DNA of 64,000 nucleotides from Undaria pinnatifida (Eukaryota > Sar > Phaeophyceae > Laminariales > Alariaceae): positions 23,962,053 through 24,026,052 of the forward strand of contig JABAKD010000016.1 in assembly GCA_012845835.1 (NCBI GenBank), read 5' to 3'. The notes beneath the pieces are model-generated. The model was not told where the DNA came from, did no database searches, and saw nothing but the letters and a program-made list of their open reading frames with translations. Positions 12,701-25,100 of the stretch are shown here, piece by piece. A program made the translations under genes and the position numbers. Position 1 is the stretch's first letter, and each line of letters starts with the position of its first letter.

Positions 12701-15700
12701 TTGATGAGGTACACCATATGGAGGGGCATCGGGATGCTTGTTTTCGTCGCGCCTGCAGAGTCACTGCAGCAATACCGGCATACGGGCTACACGACATTGC
12801 CGGAGAGCTTGAACATTCGGCGCATGGGTTGACACACACACATGGAGCATGCCGTGACGACATTTTACCAACCGCAGTCCGCACAGCTAGGTATACGCAG
12901 TGAAGATTCGATGAAAATCGACGAGCATAGCCGGCGTCCCCGGTGGTTCAATAGTAAGCCGCGTAACTATTGAGGTCGAGGTCGTAGGTTCGAATCTCAC
13001 TAGAGACTATTTCTTACAAGTCGACAGGCCGAAAGTGCGAGAGCATTAGTTGGAGAAATTCGACGAAAATCGACGAGCATTAAAGCTGAAAAGTGGGAAT
13101 GCTGAACCCTATGCGCGATAAAAATGAAGCAAAGTACCCGGGGGGAAGAAGGGAAGACACCTGTGACCACGGTTTGTCCAGGAGGTCGCTGACAATAAAA
13201 ACCTCTCACGAGTTGAGCTGAATAGTGCAAGTGACAGCTAAAAAAAAGGAATAAATACATAAATTAAGCTGACCCCTCTGTCCGATAAAAGTGAATCCAC
13301 GTACCGGGGGGAAGGGGGGGAGGGGCGACACCTATGATCACGGCTTGTCCAGAAGATGGAAAGCAAACGTGAGAAAACAACAACGAATACGATATGAAGC
13401 GTGCGGCTGACCTGAGCCACTTCCTCACCATGCGTGTGCGTACTGCAGCTCGGTAACATCCAGGTTCGAAGTCTGGACGTCGCAGGAGTCAAGGGTTAAA
13501 GTGACGTGGCCGTCCACGACATGCTCAACGAACGAGTTAGAGCGCCCCCATGCGTAAATCCAGACAGATTCTCCCGTGGCACTCAGAAGCTGCCGCACGT
13601 GCCCGGAGGAAAAAAAGCGGAAAACAATCATTGAATCGGCCAAAAACAGAGGGGGTAAGATAGGCACGACTACTGCCGGCGACCCGCCACAGATGCTATA
13701 AACAAAAAAGAAGACACCGTTGATGGGAGTCAACAAGAGGCGAACCACAGAGGAGGGCGAACAGGCCCTACTGGCGGCAACTCGCAATTGATCCTGTGGA
13801 CATAAGTCAGGATACCGATTAACTGAGTTGACGAGAGGCTGAAAATACAGGGGGTCGGAAAGGTGCTATCGTCAGCGACCCGTAACAGACTACGTGAAAA
13901 GAAACCGGGGTGCTGAGGATGGGAGCTAACCAGGGGCTTCACTAGAAAACTACCGTTAAGCAATGGTGGTCGACCCCACCGTTGGCCGGAAGGCTCGTTG
14001 TCGGCGACCCGCATGTAGAACAGTCGGCTACCGACTAGAGGTATGTCCGTCAGATAGATGGCATTCAACAACGCCCGTACGGCCGAAGAGCGCTAGTCGA
14101 TCCGTCGTTAGACGCGGAAAAAGTGCGTAACGTTTAGAGATAATCTTCACGGGGTGTATGCGACGTGACGAAAGCCTATTCGCATGTGACGTGAAGGAAC
14201 GGCAGGGGGGCGGGAGCGCTCATTGATGTACGGGCAAGGGTGTCGGCGGGGGAAAATATCCGTAAAAAAATACCGGTGGGAGCTACACCGCACCGACTCC
14301 TGCCAGGTAAGACACAAAACGTGAAATTTTTCCTCTTGTGCTCTTTTGCTGCAACATCGACAAGCTCGCATCACCACAGCCACTACGTTGTCGGATGCAT
14401 ACGGCGTAGCCGCGGCCACACATTTGCTGGCTACACTTCCGTCATCTCATTGCGCACAGGCGGCGGCGCGCGTACCTGCTTTCCGTCGCCGTTTGGCTGC
14501 AGCGGGCGCACAAAGGTAAGGGTCGTGACTCCGTCGACTTGGGTGACGGTGGCGTCGCTGATTTCCTGCAGAACAACGGTAGGCAGGAATTAAACAGACC
14601 GCAAGCGTTCCCGCATGGTCAGTGATTTCGTCAATTGATGGCGTGCCCTAAACTGCTGGACTGTTGCTGCTGAGCGCGCCGAACAGGGGGTGGGTATCAT
14701 ACTGTACAATACAATAAAAATCACATGATGTGGTGCACGCCATGCCGTCATGTCATACTCTTCTTTATAGTGGCGATGCAGACAGCAGGGACAACGGACC
14801 AACGCCGCGAGGGCAGCGGCGGCTGGACAGGTCAAGGGTCAAGGGTTGATTCAATTTCGACACAGCCGCAGGCAGCTTCGACGCCAGTTAACACGAGCAA
14901 CTCATGATCGCCCACGGGCCTGGCGTACCACACTGTTACACAAATCTGGGGACATGTACCCCCTCCGAAGGAAGACTACGGCCATGACTGATGTGAGTAC
15001 CCCCCCCCCCCCTAGTCTCTCAATGGCCCCGTTTCTCTCTGTCTATATTTGTGCTTCCCAGCCTCTCACTGCCTCTTCGTCTGTTTTTTCTTTAATGTCT
15101 CGATCTCGACCTCTGTGTAATTTTTTTTTCTCGTTTTTTTCTCTGGGAGAGTCCCAAGTGTTCACCCTTTTACATCTGCACAAAACCATCTCACCCTGCT
15201 TGTAAGTAGTTCGCCACCAAAAAGTGCTTGCAGCGCCAAGGAGGCTAATGGATCCTTCTGGGAGTTGATTACCACGGTGTATCGACCAAATAGGGTCGTG
15301 GTGTAACATATTCCAAGAATTTTCTGATCTCCTAACGTGAGGGGCTCAATATCTCACCCAAAACATGATTTCGAAGACGTTCGTTTCGTGCAACACGGCC
15401 AACATTTCCAAGTGCGAGAGTACTCTTATCCTGAACACGTTCTTAAAAAAATCATACGAACCGACAGTTTCACGCTCGAGGAGCTCAACCGCTCAACCAA
15501 TCAGAAGCACTAGTTAACCCCAAAACTGCAACCCCTAACGTTACTATTACTGCTACTACTGCTACTGCTACTACTGCTACTGCTACTACAGCTACTGCTG
15601 CTGCTACTGCTGCTGCTACTGCTGCTGCTACTGCTACTGGTACTGCTACTGCTGCTACTACTGCTACTGCTACTGCTGCGACTGCTACTGCTGCTACTGC

Positions 15701-16123
15701 TACTGCTACTGCTACTGCTACTGCTACTACTACTACTGCTACTGCTGCTGCTACTGCTACTGCTACTGCTACTGCTACTGCTACTGCTACTGCTACTGCT
15801 ACCACTACTACTACTAGTACTACTACTAGTACCACTACTGCTACTACTACTACTGCCACTACTACTGCTACTGTTACTGCTACTGCTACTGCTACTACTG
15901 CTACTGCCGTGGGATAAGTCCAAAAGCATAACAAGAAGTGCGACCTCATCTTATCAACCGTCTAAGAAGAGCGTGCAGCAGTACCACAGCAGCATTAGCA
16001 TGATTTACACGCGTCGCACACCTCTAAACGTTGCGCTTTGGACCCGCCCTTTAACCAGCAGCCCACCCCATAATCAGCTTCCTATGACCGATTCTGTAAC
16101 CGTTCGGTCATCATTATCATCAT

Positions 16124-16159
<36 letters not shown>

Positions 16160-19100
16160 TATCATCATTATCATCATCATCATCCTCACCATCACCATCA
16201 TCATCATCAACATCGTCATCATCACCGTGGATGGACGTTGCTGTTCTCACATTAGGGTGTTTGCGATTTCCAACCTTTGTTGGGTGGGAAAAACATGTAA
16301 ACATATTTTTGAAACCGACTGTTAACAATGTCATAGCCCAAGGCCAACCAATCCACGACAATAATAGGTTAAACACAAAAAAAGCGGTCGGAAAACCTGC
16401 TCCATAACTACGGCTTTTGCTGGTTTTGTGGGTTGGGTTGGACTTGGATTGTGACATTCGACGGTTTCAATACTATCAACAGTATTACAAGTTTTCCTAC
16501 CCAACTCCTACTCAACCAAATCGCAAACACCCTATTAGTCCGTGGCCCACAGGACATTCTCCAGTCACTCTGGAGCGGAAGAACACCGCAGGGGAAACAA
16601 AAACAAACTGGTATATGCATATATCACACGTAGCTGAAGCAAGTCGTACACCAGCCCCCCCCAAAAAGCGAAATCGAAAGTCAGCGTACGTACGTATCAG
16701 GTCCTTACTGGTACATAGGTTTTTCCCCCTTCCAGTCCCGAAGCGGCGCAGTCACACAAAAATCAGAGATACGGCGCTCCTCTTGCCTGCTCCAATGCCT
16801 CTATAGGTCGGTTGTAGTTATCCATGTCGTACTCCAGCACGGTGTCATCTTCAGGCAACCCAATCACCGCATCAGAACCTTTCATGCGGCCAGTGTCAGA
16901 AAAACCGATACTAAGCCACCCTTCCCCTTCATACACAGCCTGCGCAGACGAGCAAGACGGGGGTGCGGGAGTGTGTGTGTGGGGAGAGGAGGGCTCGCGA
17001 TCACGACAGTGTGCAGGTCATAATTCGGACATGGCAGGCGGGCGTGGGTAGGGCAGTGTTAAGAACTAGGTCTAACAGCCAGACAGACCTCACATTGTGC
17101 TTTCGTTAGAGATACACCATATCCACACAACTACAAGCTGTCAACGCTGTCAGCTAGCGATCTGGTTGTGGTACACCTCTGAACAGAAGGCGCATATTTC
17201 CTCCTACCCTTGGTGGTCGAAGCACGCACACGCTCAGGAAGCATATATAAACGCAGCCATGTTGTGACACAAGTCAACCGACACCGCAACGAAATTCTGA
17301 AAAACGCGGCCGGCTTCTCTTGCCGCCCCCCCTCCCTACTACCTACTTCGAAATATACGTAAGAGGAATATTGACGGCGATCTCACCTTGACCTTCACCG
17401 AATTCCCTCCGTCTGTCACAGCCCAGAGAAGTGCCAGGTCGAACCGCGGCGTAACCTCGAACTCATAATCAGGGTCAGAACTCGCGCACAACTCTGTTGA
17501 AGCTGCCTCGACATCGGCACTATCGCTATCATCCACCGTCAGAGTCGTCCCGCAAGACAAGTCGACCAGCGTAACGGATCCACGGCCTTCATGGGAATGT
17601 GTGTCGAGCGTGTTGTCCTTTCCGTAGGCCCAGATGAAGGTTGCCTCGTCTGCTTCTTCCGCGGAGAGAGTTTCCTTTTCCGCGTCGAAGGGGGCTAGTG
17701 GTCGCGTGAACAGCAGGGTCGTCGTCGAATCCGCCTGGGTGACGCTTGCCCCCGATATCTCTTGGGTCGGCGCTTCTGTTGTGCCGGAAAGATGCTGAAG
17801 TGGTGGCGTGGGGGATGGGGGGGTGCTTGAGTTAGGGGCGGGGTGGTTCGGCTTCCAAAACATATTTTGGGGAGTAAGGGGGTCGGGCTTCTAGGGGGCG
17901 CCCGGGTCCAGCTAGTGGGCATGCGTAGGGGGAGGGGGAAGCGAACCCGGTAAGATGTGTGCAGTAATGAAATGAAAAACGCCATAACCTTGTGTACCGT
18001 CATACACTTAAACGAACACACTCGATTAGTTGTTATCGTACATCCACCGATCTACTTAATTTGCGAATTCGAAATCAAAACCCGCCGCAATAATTCAATC
18101 AGAAATCGTTTGATCCTTATCTCTGCGAGCTTTTTGCGTCGTCCTTTTACCGACATATTCTGTCAAACAGAAGCATTTCGATTGTCATCCCTACAAGCTC
18201 GTTGCTGTCATCCTTTCACTACCGTATCCTCTGTCCTGGACTGGTAACGGTATCTTGCAACGGTTGTCGTCCAAGGTGGCCTCGACTCGCGAAACGCGGC
18301 AGTTCACAATGCGCAGTCAGTCCAACAACAAAAAAACGATTGTTTACGTCACCATACTATCCACACAAAAACATGTGTACTACAACGTACAATATCCTGT
18401 TCTCTTGCTGTTGATATTACTACTGAGCTGCTTACCCGTATTGCACTCAAGCGCTCTACTGCACTAATACCAGCGAAACGAAACAGAGCAAAACGGGGCG
18501 TGTTGAGTAGAGGTTCGACCGTCCTCCGGATACCCGCCACCGCTAGATACCCGACAAATGTGGCGGCCCGGGTCGACGGTACCCGCCGGTCAGGGCAATT
18601 CCATGTCAAGAGCTAGGTACTCACGTAACTTCGTAAGCAAGAACGCAAGGCAGCGACGGCTAGCTCACCCATCGATCCCATTCCCATCGCGAGGGCATGA
18701 CGATTCCTTAATATCAACATATGATACATATATTACAAGAAATAAAAATACACTCCAGCTGTGAGATCGAAGATTTCGCCGAAACTCTTTTTTGCAAGCT
18801 GTGTGCGATACTCCGATCGCGCGTGTTACTGAGTGTGTGTCCTCATTAAGGATATAGGTCGGTGACTCCCCTTGGAACTACAGTGTAGCTTGTACCAGGG
18901 TCAACAGGGTGACGTTCATCAATCTGTGCGCGGAAACTATAAAACCCGTTTTTGAGGGGGACAAAATCTGACAGTTGTGGAAGGAAAAGCATCAGTGTAT
19001 CAAGTATATCCTGTAAGTCGTATAACTGATGCGGGGAGGGCGGAGTTTTTAAGGGCGTGGGGGCCGGCGGCGGGGGGGCGATTTATTTTTAGAAGGAGGG

Positions 19101-22100
19101 GGGAGCGGGGGGGGGGGCGGGGGGGGCAACTCAATCTGTGCGCGGAAACTATAAACCCCTTAAGGGAATAAGTCTGACGGTTGTGGAAGGAATGCATCAT
19201 ACATATATATATGCCCCGCTTGCAAAAAATATCAAGAGAGTCTGGTTGACGGGGGGGGGGGGGGGGGGTTCCAAAGACGCCCAGCTACAACAACAATAAG
19301 CGTTCCGCGTTTATTTAGTTGTACAGCAGGACAACAGTTGTACATTAATGTCGACGCTTCCGTTGTCCGACGTTGCTCACTTTGGTTTCGAGGAAGTATT
19401 CCAGGGCAGTCGCTTCGTCAGGTAGACCAATCACGGCGTCGGAAACAACCATTCGTCCTGTGTCCGAAAATCCAACGCTAATCCACCCTTCGCCCTCGTA
19501 GACCGCCTGAAATGCAAGACAGGAGATCACAAGGGTAAAAGCAACAACAATATAGTTAGCCCGCAAACGAGCAACGAATTGTAGGAGGTAGACGGTAGAT
19601 GATACACGGTACTTAAAACGCGAGAGAGAACCTTTTTAGTGTCGGGTCTTGGGGGGTGAAGAGCTGCTCTTCTGCGATATATACATACTTGTATTTTTGT
19701 ATCATCGCTTGCAGCTCAACTCGTAAGAGGTTACACCCTCAGCGACCTTATGGACAAGCCGTGGTCATAGCTGTCTTCCCTTCTTCCCCCGGTACTTGCC
19801 TTCATTGTTATCGCGCATAGGGTTCAGCATTCCCACTTTTCGGCTTTACACGCTCGTCGGTTTGCATCGAACTTCGCCAACTCACGCTCTGGCGCGTTCG
19901 GCCTGTCGATTTGTAAGAAATAGTTCCTTGTGAGATTCGAACCTACAAGCTCGACCTCAATAGTCAATAGTTACGCGGCACAATATTGGACCACCAGGGA
20001 CGCCGGTTCTATGACGGTATCATTTTAAGGTATCATATTAATAGTATACCTGGTATGATATAATAACTTTACGATATTAGACTAGACGATAGGCACGCTA
20101 TTCAATTATGCTGCTCGCAAACATATGACATTCTTATTATTAGCCTTTTGTAAAGCTCTAACGGGTGGTCATCAACGACACGGTGACTCTTCGAAGGTTC
20201 GCAGGAAAGAGAAATATGAACGCAGGGATATACCAACACACACGTAAACCGGTCCCACCTTACCTTAAACGCGATCTCCTTCTCGTCTGCGTCCACCGTC
20301 CAGTAGATCGTGAAATCCGTAGCAGCTTCTACCTGTGCAGCAGTACCGCGCGATAATCATGTGCTCTATCATGGTTGGTTGGCTTGTCTGCGCACGAACA
20401 TTAAATTTTTTTTTCGTGGTTGTGGTGGTGGTGATGGTGTCGGTGGTGATGGTGTTGGTGGAACTGTTAGAATATACGGCAGACGCAGCACAGATGGAGC
20501 CAAGTGAGAACAAACGAAACTAGAAGTACGATATGTCCTGCCGACGACGCCATCGTCAACACATGTCATTGTGAATCTACGAGACGATTAGAGTATTTGT
20601 AGGATAGCGCTCGTGATAATATAATCAACTCACACGTGCTTGTTATTGGTCGCGCGCCTTGCCAGGATGGCTTTTGAACGTTCATTAACATATGCTCGGT
20701 GTTAGTTGCACGCTGACCACCTTGGCGCGGGGATGCAAAATATGCCTTACCGACGGCTAATAACGCCTCCACGAGAAATCACCCACCGCGCTTTCATAAC
20801 AACAAATACAACCCCGATTGGTTGCGTTTGTGTCTTGCCAGTTGAACCCAATCCTCATAGCCGAAACTCGCTGAAAATCACAACGCAACAAGTTCCACCA
20901 TCAACAGGAAAACCCAAAGTTGATGGCCTTCAAGTATTTCCAGAGTTCCAAGACACCGAGGGATCCACATAAATCTCGGCGATTGTGTATTGAATGGGGA
21001 CTTTACTGTGGACAATGGCGGCCAGTAGGGGGCCAAGTGGTACCGGGGGGTTCTAGAAGGAGCTGAGAGTTGTATGGACACATGGCAGGATGGCATGAGG
21101 AGGAGGCGGCGAGGGCTCGTGAACGCCACGCAAAGGAAGTAGAGAGGTCCAAGGGTGTAGCGGTAAAGGGGAAATACGTGGCGGGGCAACAGTAATGGCA
21201 CTGCTGATGCCATTGGCCAGTTGAAGACATACACGCTTTGCTTGTTAACGTATCTTCTACTCCGAATGTAACGTCGAATAACGAGTTTCACGAAGAGGTT
21301 AGCATTGCTACAAGTAGTACTATTAGATACCAGTATTTCTTCAGTTTCTTAGCGGGGCATGGATCCCATCGATGACCGATTACACCGAACCTATTATCCA
21401 GGGTGTGATTTATGAGGCATACAAACAAACTCGACGAAAATCGAGGAGCGTAAAAAGCTTAAAAGTGGGGACGCCGAACTCTATGCGCGCCAAAAACAAA
21501 GGCATGTACCGGGGGGGGGAAAGGGAAGACACCTGTGACCACGGCATGGCTTGTCCAGAAGGTCGCTGAGGGTAAAACCCAGGGTCTCATATGGTGCGGT
21601 TTTCCTATCGGTTCGGTGCGGTAACCGCGCCGCACCGCACCTTAAAAACTAGTCCCTCTTAAGATACGGTGTCAGCAATCGTCAGATCGATTACATAACG
21701 GTGGGGTTCACTTGAAACCGTAGAAAACGCGCCGTTCCATCGGCCGCGGAACGGTGCTATAAGGTTTCGCAAGGTTCATGACGGTTTCTGCACGGTTTCG
21801 TGTCAATTTTTCCCCCGCTAGCTTGGTTGATATTTGTACAGTTCACTCGTACGGTGAACCGTAGAGAAACAGCGGTTTCGTTACTGCCCCGAGAAAAAGC
21901 TTGAGAACCGCACAAAGCCACGGGTTTTTACGGTTTATTTATACCGTGAACTGTAGAAAAAAAGCGGCTTAGTACGGTTTTTTCTACGGTGATAATAACC
22001 GCACCGTAGCAAAACCATTCAACGGGGAACCGCACCGAACCGCACCGTAGCATGTATCACAGCACTGAATCGCACCGTAGGACTCCTGATTTCTGAAAAC

Positions 22101-25100
22101 CGCACCGAACCACACCGTCGGGTACATGAAAGCACCGAACCGCACAGCAGCATTTGCGATTTTTGAAAACCGCACCGAACCGCCCCGTACGATTTCCACT
22201 TTCTTAAAACCGCACCGAACCGGATCATACCTAGTAGGATTTTATATTTAAAAAACCGCATCGTGCACGGACGGATAACCGTAGAGAACCGTGGTAAAAC
22301 CAATCAACCTCTTCCAGGCTGAGCTGGAGAGTAAAAGTGACAAAAAAAACAAAAACAAAAAAACACTGCAGAAGCAGCAAACAGCGGTTCGTAGCCCAGC
22401 TACAGATATAACTGGAACGTCTGCGCTCCCCCTTTTGAACTTGCGACGTCCCCGGGATACCAAGCCAACCCCGTCCATAATGGTAACCTTAACCTCGCAT
22501 CCTTGTATCATATATATAATTATCGTCGTCTTCAATAGTGGTGTTTGTTATCAATCAATCGAACCCACAGAGGGACTTGTAGATCTGGCAGCTGGTAGGA
22601 CAACAAACGCAACAAATAGTAACATGTTACAGGGTGATCCTATTGCCTTCAACGCCAAGGGCATGGGAGCCGAGCTCCCCCCATTTTACGACCAACCTAG
22701 GACATTGGTTCCGAGGCCGACAAGCACCAGAACTTGTTCCCGTACCACCACCCAACGACCCTCGACACTTACCATCGCTCTTCCAGTTCGCATATCTAGT
22801 GTCGGCAGCGGAAAACCCGAGGCTGGCAACCCCCCCCATCTGCAGAAGCAGCAATCGCTTTATTAAATTGGCACCCGCCCTGCTCCCTTCCTACCCGCTG
22901 CGCTGCAAACGAGCCACTCCCTTTCGGATGATCCACCAATGGACCCACGTCAGCCTTCCAGGTCCAACGTTGCTGACCCTGAATTTGTTTGAGGCATTGT
23001 TCCTTGCTTTCTCTCTTGTCCATCGGCCAATGGTCCGACAGCCCGCCCGTTCGGCCCCGCGCTACAGGCCCTAAATTTGTCTGGCCTTCACAGCGTGACA
23101 TGCGTTCCTTCCTTCCCTTTTGACTATCTTTCTGCGTCTATACCGTTCTCTTGTTTCCCTTCCCATCCTTGCGCTCAGTGGCCTCGCCCTTCGTGTTTTC
23201 GTAGGCCAATTTCTACTGGTCGACAGTAGGTACCTACCCGACCTTGAGCTCCCACGGTGTGAGCTCCATCACAGGATGGCATCTCTTGCCATGAGGTGTC
23301 TTAGCCTCATTACGAGGTTTGAAGGAACCCATAGCCTCCTTTTCGTTTGTTTCGATTAGGCGCATCTTCGATTCCCTTTCCAAGTTCTGGATGTTTCGGT
23401 GTCATCCTTTGATTGCTATGTGATCTGCATCTACTGCTTTTCAGGGTGGGCCAATGTTATAGAGTGCTATACGTAGATGGTTAGTATATAGATGCGGTCA
23501 TGGGGTGAAACCAGGTGATAATATATGTCACGGTCACGTCAAGGCCACCATAGATGGGCGAGAATGTAGGTGACGGTGTTTGTCAGGGAAAGAGCATCCC
23601 CACATCGTTCACCGCCTGTCCTATACTGTTCCTTAGAGCAATGACGATGTCAGCCTTATTGTGTCTAATCAGCGAGCCATAGGGGAAATGAATACACACA
23701 CCAGAAACCGTGAGGAGAGCGCTTCCCAATACCGACAATCCTGATTCCCCCTCGGGGGTACCAGATGTTCATAAAAATACGTAGTGGCCTGGGGACGTAT
23801 CGCATAGAACTACGTACTTGCAGAATCGTTCCCTGAGCGGCCTCCATCGTTTTCCACACACTAAATTGGAGATACTCTCCTTTCCAAACTGCTGAGCGGG
23901 TTCAGGTGCCTGAAACAGAGCTCCTCAGATGATTCCTACTTGAAATACGCCGTGTTTAGCACGTTGAAACCTGGCTTCTCTTTTTTTTTGTTAAAAATGA
24001 CAATAGGTATTGTCATTGGTTTTGTTTACGAAGTATAATAATATATACCAGGTCCCAGGTAAGCTCAGCTGAGCTCAGCAGCACAGCGCATCGCAGCGCT
24101 ATGGCGTAGAAGAGCAGCGCCGTGCGGTGCCGTGCCCTGCCGTGTGTTGCGGTACTGTGCGGTGCCGTGCTGTGTCGTGTTGCGTGCTGTGCTGTACTTA
24201 AAACTTCGGACGTGCTTGGTCTCATTCGACGAAGTATCATACAGCAGTGCCGAGGTAGACCACACCAGGTTTGTACATACTATATGGTGGAATGAAAAAA
24301 AAAGCACTCCCAGCTCAGCTCAGGTCAGGTTCGTACAGCTCAGCAGCACGCAGCGCAGCGCCGTGCGGTGCCGTGCCTTGCCCTGCGGTGCGGTGCTGTG
24401 CCGTGCTGCGCTGTGCTTTCTTTCGGACACACAGCAGCACCAGGCATCATGCGAAGTACATGGTAACATGGCAACGCCTATTTGAATTATCGGAGTGCCA
24501 AAAACATGACTGCGCGCCATGCGTCTGATTGGTTGAGACCTTCCTTCCGTTCCGCTGATTATTTTTGAAAAAACGCCTGCAAAACACGCGGCGGAGCCGC
24601 GGGACGGCCGCTGCCGACCTCGAGACCTTTGAGCCCTTAGGGGTAGGGTTGGGGCTATGGTTGGGGTTGGGTTGAGACTGGGTCGACGTGCAAGATAGAA
24701 ATTGACCACACCTCGGATAACGTAACAATGAATATTTGACGCAAATGTTACGGATCAGCGAAAAAAATGTTATCATTACGTTACTACGTTAACCACTTTC
24801 TGGGTTTTGTGATAACGTAGCGTTAGTATGTTATGCTATTGACGGGCGATCGCGTAACATTATGTTAAAGTGTTACCGTGATCCCGCGTTGACCGCAATA
24901 TACGTGTTACGGCGTTAGGGTAGGCAGCTCATACGGATTAACACTATGTTAGTGTGTTAGCGGAATTCCTAGTGGCTATCGTAATACGCGTTGAAGGGAT
25001 AACGTACATGGTCCATTAAACGTTAACGTTATGTTACCGTGATAGCGACAGCAGTCAATTAAAGTTCAACATATTTTGTTTTATTTTTTCCTCACACTTC

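Noticed and set aside
15485-15949. Long poly-Ser, poly-Val and poly-Ala frames
   Set aside because: Produced by the (CTG/CTA)n array; the same DNA is open in several frames. It lies in an intron.
22035-22245. CRISPR-like regularly spaced repeats
   Set aside because: Units are degenerate, spacing varies, no cas genes are present, and the context is a eukaryotic intron.
22291-22866. 191-codon plus-strand frame
   Set aside because: No domain, begins in a palindrome-rich element, and overlaps the minus-strand Gag-like fragment inside a gene intron.
24640-24690. Telomere-like TAGGG/GGTTGGGG words
   Set aside because: Only a few irregular words, no sustained array, internal to a gene intron.
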